NCBI GenBank assembly: GCA_039707655.1
Contig: CM077665.1
Span: forward strand, 294,752,205-294,816,204
Source: Elymus sibiricus
Taxonomy: Eukaryota > Streptophyta > Magnoliopsida > Poales > Poaceae
Length of the DNA: 64,000 bases
Direction: 5' to 3'
The notes below the pieces were generated by a model. That model did no database searches. It was not told the origin of the DNA and worked only from the letters and a program-made list of their open reading frames with translations. The position numbers and the translations under genes were made by a program. Below are positions 1-10,404 of this stretch, in pieces (the stretch's first letter is position 1; every line of letters begins with the position of its first letter).

Positions 1-273
1 TGGACGCTGGGGAGGTTCAGGGCGGTGAGGGCTCATCGCACGGTTGACGAGGGCGATAGCCCCTGGTGCCCGTCCAAGGCCGGGCTGGAGATGGTGCCTT
101 TCGTCGGAAAAGTGAGGCAGCTCGGGATGCCGAGGTCTGGCGGCGTCGCCCTAGCGACACGGGCAGCCCGTCGTTCGGCGCGGGCTCAACGTCCCTTGGC
201 CATGGATGCACCGAGCGGAGGCGAGGCGAAGTTTCAGTGAGGATTCCGACACACCCCTACCTGGCGCGCCAAA
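1..273 (-). other. Element A, partial internal region with PBS
   Basis: This matches the PBS-proximal end of the other internal regions (2233-2505, 4465-4737). The minus strand reads PBS-like TTTGGCGCGCCAGGTAGGG just after the LTR at 273-254. The rest of this unit is outside the window. Short ORFs here have no recognisable domain. Confidence 0.75.
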
Positions 274-1126
274 TGTTGGATTTCGGGCTCCGCAAAACCC
301 TAAGGAATTCGAACCCAGGGGCGTGTGCGAAGATTCCCCAACAGCTTCGCCCCCTCCAAGCTCACAACACAATACCCCCGCTTGATGGCGAGGAAGACGA
401 TGGCACACAAGAGTTTACCCAGGTTTGGGCCGCTGCGAAGTGTAAAACCCTACTCCTGCCTTTGGTGGATTGCCTCACGAGGAGGTTTGTGGACGACCTA
501 GTACAGAGGTGTGTTGCCTTGCGGGTGTGTTTGCGGGGTGGTTGCCCTGTATTTCTCTACCGGGCTAGCTAGCCTCTATTTATAGTGGCCCGGGTCCTCT
601 TCCCTTATCGCAATGGCGTGAAGGGATCCCACAACGGCCAAATTTGAAGGGGGACAGGTGGTACACCCTATCCTGACGAAAGGTGGTCTTCGCCTGCAAA
701 GTAGTCGATGGTGATGCAGTGGTGGGCTCGATGATGACGTCCGTCCTGCGGTGCTGGGGGTCTTGGTCTTGTTGCACCGAAGAGGAAACCTTTGGGGGCG
801 CTTTGGGAACTTGCGTGCGTCCCTGCCTCCTTTGCACCAAAGGGGAAACTGTCCCCTCTGGTGTACTGGCGCCCGCCTGGCCTGGCTGGCGTCACCCTTG
901 GCCTCCTGAGGTCGCGTGTTGCATAGGAGTCTCCGCCGCTCAGGAGGGGGCCTGGGTAGGCCTACCTCCCCGCGAGTCTTGGCGCTGCTTCTCTCGCGAG
1001 CTCGGGGTCTCGTGAGGGCCTTGTGTCAAGTGAGGCCGCGTCGGGCCATACTTGGTCGTTGAGGTGGTCCATGCCTGGGGCCGCAGGCAGGCAAGTCTGG
1101 GTACCCTGGTATCCAGAACGCCGACA
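274..1126 (-). repeat. Element A LTR 1
   Basis: An 853-bp LTR with TGTTGG/CCGACA ends on the plus strand. On the minus strand a TATAAATAG promoter element lies at 584-576. The copy is near-identical to LTRs 2 and 3 by eye. Frames inside it have no known domain. Confidence 0.85.
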
Positions 1127-2104
1127 GAAATCATGTTGCGAAATGGACGTATCAGGGGCCCTTCCATCGAGCGCGACGCTGACGCCCAAGCCGGTGCCCC
1201 AGTGCGCCTCACTGGGGTGCCCGGGAGCCTCGCACGGGTACTCAACCCCCCGTCCGCAGGCGGACCTGGCCGGACCCGGAGACATGGGCGAGTACGTTGT
1301 CTTCTGCCGCCAGATAGGCGAGGCCTGGCCCGAAGACATGGGCGTGTGTTGCACCCTCCGTCTCTGGGCAGGCGACGCCCGTCCTGGAGACATGGGCGTG
1401 TGTTCCACCCTCTGTCTCCAGGCGGGGAGCGCCTGGCCTAGGGACATAGGCGTGTGTTCCACCCTCTGTCTCCAGGCGGGGAGCGCCTGCCCTGGGGACA
1501 TGGGCGTGTGTTCCACCCTCCGTCTCTAGGCAGGTGACGCCCGGTCCAGGGACACAGGTGCCTGCTCAGGGTAGCTCCCCACCAGCGGGCGTGCCTCGCG
1601 AAGCTGCCAACACCAGGCATCTTTGCAAGACCAACCCCGCCAGTTTCCCTCGCGAGGCCGCCCATGCCAGCACTGACGAGAGCTGCTCGTGAGGTCGCGT
1701 ATGCTCCTCATGTCGTCGTAGTGGTTGATGCTGTACCCTTCACGGCTTGGGCGCCCGTCGGCATGGTCACCGTGGAGGCGCTCGAGCCTCCGGGCGCGGG
1801 TGTAGACGAATCGTTGGCTGCCCACTTCGGGGGCGGCGTGCACGCTGGGAGGCACGGGACGGCGTCCACCCCACACGGCCAGCGCATCCCACAGATCTTC
1901 GTCCGCGCCGGGGGTGGACTCCTGCATGGCTGATGCCCTGGGCCGCACCCCTGGTGGGTGCGTGTCGTAACGCGCGTCCCAGGGGCATCCGCGTGTCCTT
2001 AGCGCTGCGCCAGTTGGTTGAGTGACTCCACGGACGCGAGCCCCCAGGCCCGTCTCATAGGGGAGCGTCTATACCACACCGGTTGTGCCGGCGCGCCTAG
2101 CCAT
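1112..2104 (-). pseudogene. Element A ORF, unit 1, broken
   Basis: This is the positional equivalent of the intact ORF in unit 3. It is broken by a TAG where unit 3 has a Trp codon (1526-1528) and by a CAG-to-TAG type change in the first part, opposite plus-strand GTCTATACC near 2069. Both changes are C-to-T class. The product is not recognised; its C-terminal part is made of 18-residue repeats with a HTPMSPGQALPAW core. Confidence 0.55.
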
Positions 2105-2505
2105 GCGATGCAGCTAGTCGTCGTAGCGGTTGCGAGCGGTGTGGTAGCGCTGCAGTTTGCGGGCCACGAGGAGAGCGAATCGCTCGCTCGTCAGGTCGCG
2201 GCGGACTCGGGAGGATGATGACGTGACATGGACGCGAGGGGGGGGAGTCGGGGCGAGGATATCGTGCTGTGCGGTGGATGAGGGCGGCAGGCCCCGCCGC
2301 CTGTCGAAGGCCGGGCTGGCGATGGCGTCTGCCAATGGGGGGGAAAGGCGGCGCGGGGCGCCGTGGCCTGCAGGCGTCGCCCGAGCGATGCGAGCAGCCC
2401 GGCATTCGGCGCGGGCTCGGTGCCCTTTGGCCATGGGAGCGGCGAGCGGAGGCAAGGTGAAGCTTGCGGAAGGATTCCGACACGCCCCCTACCTGGCGCG
2501 CCAAA
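1127..2505 (-). other. Element A internal region 1
   Basis: This 1379-bp stretch lies between LTR 1 and LTR 2. It holds the disrupted copy of the 330-codon ORF (see 1112-2104), the 54-bp repeats at 1281-1604 and, at its right edge, the PBS-like motif. The minus-strand sequence before LTR 1 (1126) is not purine-rich, so no convincing polypurine tract is visible. Confidence 0.75.
1281..1604 (-). repeat. 54-bp tandem repeats, unit 1
   Basis: The motif GACATGGGCG or a near variant recurs at 1281, 1335, 1389, 1443, 1497 and 1551, a strict 54-bp spacing, about six copies. Because 54 is a multiple of 3 it encodes an 18-residue repeat on the minus strand. It lies inside the internal region, not the LTR. 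Confidence 0.9.
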
Positions 2506-3358
2506 TGTCAGATTTCGGGCTCCGCAAAACCCTAAGGAATTCGAACCCAGGGGCATGTGCGAAGATTCCCCAATAGCTTCGCCCCCTCCAAGCTCACAAC
2601 ACAATACCCCCGCTCGATGGCGAGGAAGACGATGGCACACAAGAGTTTACCCAGGTTCGGGCCGCTGCGAAGTGTAAAACCCTACTCCTACCTTTGGTGG
2701 ATTGCTTCACGAGGAGGTTTGTGGACGACCTAGTACAGAGGTGTGTTGCCTTGCGGGTGTGTTTGCGGGGTGGTTTCCCTGTATCTCTCTACCGGGCTAG
2801 CTAGCCTCTATTTATAGTGGCCTGGGTCCTCTTCCCTTATCGCAATGGCGTGAAGGGATCCCACAACGGCCAAATTTGAAGCGGGACCGGTGGTACACCC
2901 TATCCTGACGAAAGGTGGTTTTCGCCAGCAAAGTAGTCGATGGTGATGCAGTGGTGGGCTCGGTGATGACGTCCGTCCTGCGTTACTGGGGGTCTTGGTC
3001 TTGTTGCACCGAACAGGAAACCATTGGGGGCGCTTTGGGAACTTGCGTGCGTCCCTGCCTCCTTTGCACCAAAGGGGAAACTGTCCCCTCTGGTGTACTA
3101 GCGCCCGCCTGGCCTGGCTAGCGTCACCCTTGGCCTCCTGAGGTCGCGTGTTGCATAGGAGTCTCCGCCGCTCAGGAGGGGGCCTGGGTAGGCCTACCTC
3201 CCCGCGAGTCTTGGCGCTGCTTCTCTCGCGAGCTCGGGGTCTCGCGAGGGCCTTGTGTCGAGTGAGGCCGCGTCGGGCCATACTTGGTCGTTGAGGTGGT
3301 CCATGCCTGGGGCTGCAGGCAGGCAAGTCTGGGTACCCTGGTATCCAGAACGCCGACA
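2506..3358 (-). repeat. Element A LTR 2
   Basis: An 853-bp LTR, TGTCAG...CCGACA on the plus strand, 2232 bp from LTR 1. It serves as the shared LTR of two neighbouring units. The minus-strand TATAAATAG and the PBS-like motif at its left edge are conserved. Confidence 0.85.
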
Positions 3359-4336
3359 GAAATCATGATGCAAAATGGACGTATCAGGGGCCCTTCCATC
3401 GAGCGCGACGCTGACGCCCAAGCCGGTGCCCCAGTGCGCCTCACTGGGGTGCCCGGGAGCCTCGCACGGGTACTCAACCCCCCGTCCGCAGGCGGACCGG
3501 GCCGGACCCGGAGACATAGGCGAGTACGTTGTCTTCTGCTGCCAGGTAGGCGAGGCCTGGCCCGAAGACATGGGCGTGTGTTGCACCCTCCGTCTCTGGG
3601 CAGGCGACGCCCGTCCTGGAGACATGGGCGTGTGTTCCACCATCTGTCTCCAGGCGGGGAGCGCCTGGCCTAGGGACATGGGCGTATGTTCCACCCTCTG
3701 TCTCCAGGCGGGGAGCGCCTGCCCTGGGGACATGGGCGTGTGTTCCACCCTCCGTCTTCAGGCAGGTGACGCCCGGTCCAGGGACATAGGTGCCTGCTCA
3801 GGGTAGCTCCCCACCAGCGGGCGTGCGTCGCAAAGCTGCCAACACCAGGCATCTTTGCAAGACCGACCCCGCCAGTTGCCCTCGCGAGGCCACCCATGCC
3901 AGCCCTGACGAGAGCTGCTCGTGAGGTCGCGTATGCTCCTCATGTCGTCGTAGTGGTTGATGCTGTACCCTTCACGGCTTGGGCACCCGTCGGCATGGTC
4001 ACCGTGGAGGCGCTCGAGCCTCTGGGCGCGGGTGTAGACGAATCGCTGGCTGCCCACTTCGGGGGCGGCGTGCACTCTGGGAGGCACGGGACGGCGTCCA
4101 CCCCACACGGCCAGCGCATCCCACAGATCTTCGTCCGCGCCGGGGGTGGACTCCTGCATGCCTGATGCCCTGGGCCGCACCCCTGGTGGGTGCGTGTCGT
4201 AACGCGCGTCCCAGGGGCATCCGCGTGTCCTTAGCGCTGCGCCAGTTGGTTGAGTGACTCCACGGACGCGAGCCCCCAGGCCCGTCCCATAGGGGAGCGT
4301 CTATACCACACCGGTTGTGCCGGCGCGCCTAGCCAT
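3344..4336 (-). pseudogene. Element A ORF, unit 2, broken
   Basis: The equivalent of the unit 3 ORF. The Trp codon that is TAG in unit 1 is TGA here (3758-3760), a different base of the same codon. A second stop lies opposite plus-strand GTCTATACC near 4301, as in unit 1. No domain is recognised. Confidence 0.55.
3513..3836 (-). repeat. 54-bp tandem repeats, unit 2
   Basis: This is the same six-copy array as in unit 1, displaced by exactly 2232 bp, with scattered substitutions (for example GACATAGG in its first copy). Confidence 0.85.
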
Positions 4337-4737
4337 GCGATGCAGCTAGTCGTCGTAGTGGTTGCGAGCGGTGTGGTAGCGCTGCAGTTTGCGGGCCACG
4401 AGGAGAGCGAATCGCTCGCTCGTCAGGTCGCGGCGGACTCGGGAGGATGATGCCGTGACATGGACGCGAGGGGGGGGAGTCGGGGCGAGGATATCGTGCT
4501 GTGCGGTGGATGAGGGCGGCAGGCCCCGCCGCCTGTCGAAGGCCGGGCTGGCGATGGCGTCTGCCAATGGGGGGGAAAGGCGGCGCGGGGCGCCGTGGCC
4601 TGCAGGCGTCGCCCGAGCGATGCGAGCATCCCGGCATTCGGCGCGGGCTCGGTGCCCTTTGGCCATGGGAGCGGCGAGCGGAGGCAAGGTGAAGCTTGCG
4701 GAAGAATTCCGACACGCCCCCTACCTGGCGCGCCAAA

Positions 4738-5590
4738 TGTCAGATTTCGGGCTCCGCAAAACCCTAAGGAATTCGAACCCAGGGGCATGTGCGAAGATTC
4801 CCAAACAGCTTCGCCCCCTCCAAGCTCACAACACAATACCCCCGCTCGATGGCGAGGAAGACGATGGCACACAAGAGTTTACCCAGGTTCGGGCCGCTGC
4901 GAAGTGTAAAACCCTACTCCTGCCTTTGGTGGATTTCCTCACGAGGAGGTTTGTGGACGACCTAGTACAGAGGTGTGTTGCCTTGCGGGTCTGTTTGCGG
5001 GGTGGTTGCCCTGTATCTCTCTACCGGGCTAGCTAGCCTCTATTTATAGTGGCCCGGGTCCTCTTCCCTTATCGCAATGGCATGAAGGGATCCCACAACG
5101 GCCAAATTTGAAGGGGGACAGGTGGTACACCCTATCCTGACGAAAGGTGGTCTTCGCCTGCAAAGTATTCGATGGTGATGCAGTGGTGGGCTCGGTGATG
5201 ACGTCCGTCTTGCGGGGCTGGGGGTCTTGGTCTTGTTGGACCGAAGAGGAAACCTTTGGGGGCGCTTTGGGAACTTGCTTGCGTCCCTGCCTCCTTTGCA
5301 CCAAAGGGGAAACTGTCCCCTCTGGTGTACTGGCGCCCGCCGGGCCTGGCTGGCGTCACCCTTGGCTTCCTGAGGTCGCGTGTTGCATAGGAGTCTCCGC
5401 CGCTCAAGAGGGGGCCTGGGTAGGCCTACCTCCCCGCGAGTCTTGGCGCTGCTTCTCTCGCGAGCTCGGGGTCTCGCGAGGGCCTTGTGTCGAGTGAGGC
5501 CGCATCGGGCCATACTTGGTCGGTGAGGTGGTCCATGCCTGGGGCCGCAGGCAGGCAAGTCTGGGTACCCTGGTATCAAGAACGCCGACA
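4738..5590 (-). repeat. Element A LTR 3
   Basis: An 853-bp LTR, TGTCAG...CCGACA, 2232 bp from LTR 2. It is shared between units 2 and 3. Confidence 0.85.
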
Positions 5591-6568
5591 GAAATCATGA
5601 TGCAAAATGGACGTATCAGGGGCCCTTCCATCGAGCGCGACGCTGACGCCCAAGCCGGTGCCCCAGTGCGCCTCACTGGGGTGCCCGGGAGCCTCGCACG
5701 GGTACTCAACCCCCCGTCCGCAGGCAGACCGGGCCGGACCCGGAGACATGGGCGAGTACGTTGTCTTCTGCCGCCAGATAGGCGAGGCCTGGCCCGAAGA
5801 CATGGGTGTGTGTTGCACCCTCCGTCTCTGGGCAGGCGACGCCCGTCCTGGAGACATGGGCGTGTGTTCCACCATCTGTCTCCAGGCGGGGAGCGCCTGG
5901 CCTGGGGACATGGGCGTGTGTTCCACCCTCTGTCTCCAGGCGGGGAGCGCCTGCCCTGGGGACATGGACGTGTGTTCCACCCTCCATCTCCAGGCAGGTG
6001 ACGCCCGGTCCAGGGACACAGGTGCCTGCTCAGGGTAGCTCCCCACCAGCGGGCGTGCCTCGCGAAGCTGCCAACACCAGGCATCTTCGCAAGACCGACC
6101 CCGCCAGTTGCCCTCGCGAGGCCGCCCATGCCAGCCCTGACGAGAGCTGCTCATGAGGTCGCGTATGCTCCTCATGTCGTCGTAGTGGTTGATGCTGTAC
6201 CCTTCACGGCTTGGGCGCCCGTCGGCATGGTCACCGTGGAGGCGCTCGAGCCTCCGGGCGCGGGTGTAGACGAATCGCCGGCTGCCCACTTCGGGGGCGG
6301 CATGCACGCTGGGAGGCACGGGACGCCGTCCACCCCACACGGCCAGCGCATCCCACAGATCTTCGTCCGCGCCGGGGCTGGACTCCTGCATGCCTGATGC
6401 CCTGGGCCGCACCCCTGGTGGGTGCGTGTCGTAACGCGCGTCCCAGGGGCATCCGCCTGTCCTTAGCGCTGCGCCAGTTGGTTGAGTGACTCCACGGACG
6501 CGAGCCCCCAGGCCCGTCCCATAGGGGAGCGTCTGTACCACACCGGCTGTGCCGGCGCGCCTAGCCAT
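5576..6568 (-). CDS. Element A ORF, unit 3, intact, function unknown
   Basis: A 330-codon minus-strand frame starting at ATG 6568 and ending 15 bp inside LTR 3. This is the only unit where the frame is open end to end. The first ~190 residues are Arg/Pro/Gly-rich without a recognised domain. Residues ~195-305 consist of about six 18-residue repeats with HTPMSPG cores, encoded by the 54-bp array at 5745-6068. No zinc knuckle, DTG/DGG protease motif or RT motif is present, so it is not a normal gag-pol. It could be a family-specific structural protein or a chance frame kept open by GC richness and 3n repeats; the spread of stops in units 1 and 2 shows no selection to keep it. Confidence 0.45.
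   Translation of the reverse strand: MARRAGTAGVVQTLPYGTGLGARVRGVTQPTGAALRTGGCPWDARYDTHPPGVRPRASGMQESSPGADEDLWDALAVWGGRRPVPPSVHAAPEVGSRRFVYTRARRLERLHGDHADGRPSREGYSINHYDDMRSIRDLMSSSRQGWHGRPREGNWRGRSCEDAWCWQLREARPLVGSYPEQAPVSLDRASPAWRWRVEHTSMSPGQALPAWRQRVEHTPMSPGQALPAWRQMVEHTPMSPGRASPAQRRRVQHTPMSSGQASPIWRQKTTYSPMSPGPARSACGRGVEYPCEAPGHPSEAHWGTGLGVSVALDGRAPDTSILHHDFCRRS
5745..6068 (-). repeat. 54-bp tandem repeats, unit 3
   Basis: The same six-copy 54-bp array, in phase with the open frame at 5576-6568, where it encodes the 18-residue repeats. Confidence 0.85.
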
Positions 6569-6971
6569 GCGATGCAGCTAGTCGTCGTAGCGGTTGCGAG
6601 CGGTGTGGTAGCGCTGCAGTTTGCGGGCCACGAGGAGAGCGAATCGCGCGCTCGTCAGGTCGCGGCGGACTCGAGAGGATGATGCCGTGACATGGACGCG
6701 AGGGGGGGGGGTAGTCGGGGCGAGGATATCGTGCTGTGCGGTGGATGAGGGCGGCAGGCCCCGCCGCCTGTCGAAGGCCGGGCTGGCAATGGCGTCTGCC
6801 AATGGGGGGAAAGGCGGCGCGGGGCGCCGTGGCCTGCAGGCGTCGCCCGAGCGATGCGAGCAGCCCGACATTCGGCGCGGGCTCGGTGCCCTTTGGCCAT
6901 GGGAGCGGCGAGCGGAGGCGAGGTGAAGCTTGCGGAAGGATTCCGACATGCCCCCTACCTGGCGCGCCAAA

Positions 6972-7837
6972 TGTCAGATTTTGGGCTCCGCAAAACCCAA
7001 AGAGGATTGAACTCAGGGGCGTGTGCGATCATCCCCACTAGCTTCGGCCTCAAGCTCACAGCTCCACAGCCTAGCCGAATCGACTTCACTCAATCGCGGG
7101 GAAGAAGACTAACACACGGATTTACCCAGGTTTGGGCCGCTGCGAAGCGTAAAACCCTACTCCTGCTTTTGGTGGATTGCCTCACGAGGAGGTTTGTGGA
7201 TGAACTGGTACAGTGGTGAGCCACCTCGCGAGGGCGCTTGAGTGGTGTTGGATCCGCCCCCTCTACGGCGCAGCCTAGCCTATATTTATAAAGGCCTGGG
7301 TCCTCTTCCCTTATCTCATTGGTGGGAAGGGATCCCATAACGGCCAAATTCGAAAGGGGACAGGAGGTACATCTTATCCTGACGAAAGGAGGTCTTCGCC
7401 TGCAAACTAGCTAGCAGTGACGTGGAGGTGGGCTCACTAGTGACATCCGTCTAGCTGAGCCCATTGGCCTGGTCTTGTTGCACCAGAATGGAAACCTTTG
7501 GTGGGACACCTTGGGAACTCGCGTACGCCCTTGCCTCCTTTGCACCAAGGTGGAAACTGTCTTCTTCTATGCCCGATGGCGCCCGCCTGGCCTGGCTAGC
7601 GTCACCTTAGCCTCTTGAGGCCGAGTGCTGCATAGGGATCTCTGCCCCTCGGGAGGTAACCTGCGGTGACCTCCTCCTTCTGGGGGTCTTGGCATCGTCC
7701 TCCTCGCGAGGGTGGGTCTCTCGCGAGGGCCTTGTCTTGAACGAAACCGTGCCGGGCCAGGCCAGGCTATGGAAATGGGCCACGCCCTGGGCCGCAGGCA
7801 GGCAGGTCTGGGTACCCCCGTTCCCAGAATGCCGACA
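6972..7837 (-). repeat. Element A outer (5') LTR, diverged
   Basis: An 866-bp LTR, TGTCAG...CCGACA on the plus strand, joined to the normal PBS-like motif at 6955-6971. Its first ~25 bp match the other LTRs, then many substitutions and small indels appear, with similarity returning in blocks (CGAAGCGTAAAACCCTACTC, CAACGGCCAAATT-type blocks). It is the outermost LTR of the array and abuts element E sequence at 7838. Confidence 0.75.
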
Positions 7838-7854
7838 AGGATCATGACAACGAC

Positions 7855-9532
7855 GTGAACAATCATGTCACCAAGTTGCACTTCTTCGGCGCGCACAAAG
7901 CAATTACTCAAGCTGAAGATGTATTGCGTGACCGCATCGACCAACTTGCCTCCAACTTGTGTGAATCCAAAATACGCTCAAGGGAATACCTTGACACCAA
8001 GCTATTAAGCCAAATGGAGGAGCTCCGGTCCTTGATGGTCACTCACGCACCTTCCACATCTACATCGACAAGGAGTCGTCACACAAGTCGCAACTCAACG
8101 ACATACTCTTCCGACGCAAGTCCACAAGCGCGTCATCACCATCGCGACGAACCCTCCGGCCCAAGTTCTCCACAAGGTCGTCATCGTCAAGAAAATCCAT
8201 TTCGTGGCAATGGATTGCAAGATCGCATCCGCGCTCGAGAACGCCGCTGCCAACAAGATCATGATGCGTTGGAACAAGAACAACGACGCCGAGAAGAATA
8301 ACAACATGGCCGTCATGAACGAGCGCTTGAAGCACATCGCGCTTTGCAAGAAGCTACTCATGCCTTGTAGGAGCGCAACCACCAAGATCATCACGAGCAA
8401 GAAGCACTTCTCCAAGCACAAGAAGAAGAACTTCGTCGACAACGACAAGAAGAATCCAATCGCCAAGAGGAGCACCAAGAAAGGCGCAACCGAGTGTGTC
8501 CACCTCGTCACCGTCCTCAAGATCATCGCGACGAACCCGACCATGAAGACAACCAAGGACAAGATCAACGTCAACATGCTCAAGGCAATGACAATGAGGA
8601 TCCACATCCGAGACAAGGATTTCGGCATCACCACCAAAATGATGAACAACGCTTCGGCAAGCTCAAGTTCACAATGCCAAAATTCTTCAGAAGCAATGAT
8701 CCCGAAGACTACTTGTCATGGGCCCTCAAGGTTAACAAGATCTTTCGACTCCACAACTATGATGAAGAAAAGAAGATCACCATGGCTCCACTTGAGTTCC
8801 AAGACTACGTCCTTATTTGGTGGGAACAAGTGATTGAGAGAAGAAGGCAGAGAGGTGAACCTCCTATCACCACTTGGGCCCAAATGAAGGATCTCATGCG
8901 AGCTCGTTTTGTGCCTACACATTACAACCGGATCTCTGAAAGAAACTACACTCAAGCAAGGAACCAAGTCGGTAGAAGAGTACAACCAAGAGATGGAAAT
9001 CGCTATGATCCGAGCCAATGTCAAGGAAGATGACGAGCAAGCAATGGCACGCTTCTTGAATGGCCTCAACTACCAAGTCAAGAAAATTGCCGACTTCCAA
9101 CCATACTCCAACCTTCTCGAACTTGTGCATCAAGCAACCAAGGCGGAACGGCAAGTGCAAGATGACTTCAAGTACTCCAGGCTCTCCTCCAAGACCTATG
9201 GCTCAAGTGCTCAAGCTACTACGACAACACCAACTTGGAATACGAAATCTACAACACCTACCGGCGACCAGTCAAGTTACAAGGACAAGACGACTTCATC
9301 AAGCCGACCAACCTCAAGCACCTACAAGCTGAGAGCTTCATCCTCTACCCCAACAATGGATCCTACCGCCAAGACAAGCTCCATCAAGTGTTTCACGTGC
9401 CAAGGCCGAGGCCACAAGACCTTCGAATGTCCAACCAAATGCAATATGGTTCTCCTCTTCGACGACACCTATGACTCTATGAGTGAGACGAGATGCAAGC
9501 TTTGGAGCAAGTGGCCATACATCGCCAAGTGA
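7855..9532 (+). pseudogene. Element E gag, frameshifted
   Basis: Gag follows frame 1 from the left edge through to about 8935, then frame 2 to about 9490. Frame 1 has stops at 8299-8301 and 8368-8370. The long charged Gln/Glu/His-rich stretch (8100-8650) precedes the conserved gag core (PKFFRSNDPEDYLSW near 8680, then AMARFLNGLNYQV near 9045). A CX2CX4HX4C zinc knuckle, CFTCQGRGHKTFEC, lies near 9390-9430. Two stops and two frameshifts make it non-functional. Upstream gag and the 5' LTR are outside the window. Confidence 0.8.
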
Positions 9533-10404
9533 ATGAAGATGAAGATTCGCAAATCTTTTGCGACAACGATTCGAGCCCCGCACTCGTTGTCTCCAAAGTT
9601 TTGACGCTCCAACAACAACAAGACGAGGACCAACGTTGCCACATCTTCCACACCAAGGCGGGCATCCAAGGAAAATCCATCAAGGTCATCATCGACGGCG
9701 GGAGTTGCCACAACTTGGCAAGTGAGGACCTTCGTTTGAAGCTACACTTGGTCAAGAAAAAGCACCCTCGCCCCTACAAGGTCCAATGGCTAAGTGATTC
9801 CGGAACCCTCCAAGTTGACCACACCGTGGAAGTTTCCTTCAAGATAGGGGCTTATGAAGACACTTTGGAGTGTGATGTGGTTCCAATGTCCGTTTGCCAC
9901 CTCCTACTTGGGAGACCATGGCAATTCAACCGTGGCGTCACACACAACGGTCCGACAAACCAATATAGCTTCAAGATGAAGGGCAAGCAATATGTGCTCC
10001 GACCAATGACTCTAAGTCAAGTCATCGCCGACAAACAAGCTTCATCCCATCGTGGAGATAAAAGTGAGAGAGTGATTCACCTCAAAGAGAGTGAGTGCCA
10101 CAAGCCAAAAATGAGAGACTCCACGATGAGGGACATGAGAGATATAGTTCTTTTAGCCACCAAGAAATATTTGAGGGATGTGAGTGAGAGCCCATCAACC
10201 GTTCTTCACTGTGTACTTGTGTGCAAAGATGACGTCGTTCGGACTAACCCTTCACAACATCTTCCTCTTGTGTTATCAAATTTGTTGCAGGAATTCCAAG
10301 ATGTTTTTCCCGATGAGCTACCTCCGGGACTACCACCAAAGCGATTGATCGAACACCGCATCGACCTCATCCCTGGAGCACCGCTTCCTAACAAGGCTCC
10401 CTAA
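9493..10404 (+). pseudogene. Element E protease region, ends in nonsense codon
   Basis: The frame carries a retropepsin-type site IIDGGSCHNLAS near 9690 and a LLLGRPWQF motif near 9905, the usual flap/C-terminal marks of gypsy proteases. It continues toward RT (PPGLPPKRLIEHRIDLIPGA) and stops at TAA 10402-10404. The following in-frame sequence reads straight on into RT, so the TAA is a nonsense change within one polyprotein and not a gene end. Confidence 0.8.

Larger units (their letters stand above)
1..7837 (-). mobile_element. Element A: tandem LTR-internal-LTR retrotransposon array
   Basis: Three consecutive 2232-bp periods are seen: LTRs at 274-1126, 2506-3358, 4738-5590 and 6972-7837 alternate with internal regions 1-273 (partial), 1127-2505, 3359-4737 and 5591-6971. 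Read on the minus strand each LTR ends at a TGTYRG...CCGACA boundary and is followed by a PBS-like TTTGGCGCGCCAGGTAGGGG. Neighbouring units share one LTR, so this is an array and not separate insertions. The internal regions carry one GC-rich ORF and no recognisable protease, RT or integrase, so the family is non-autonomous. The array interrupts the gag region of element E at 7837/7838; the other end is outside the window. The same family recurs on the plus strand at 29869-31247. Confidence 0.85.

Noticed and set aside
962..1529. Long overlapping ORFs on both strands of array A as host genes
   Set aside because: All frames stay open in GC-rich 3n repeats, they cross LTR borders, and no domain is visible.
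1281..1604. Regular repeats looking like a CRISPR array
   Set aside because: Direct 54-bp repeats without distinct spacers, inside a plant retroelement; a coding-type minisatellite explains them.
8204..8833. A 209-codon ORF as a separate Lys-rich protein
   Set aside because: It is an alternative frame of E gag; the gag core is in frame 1 and then frame 2.
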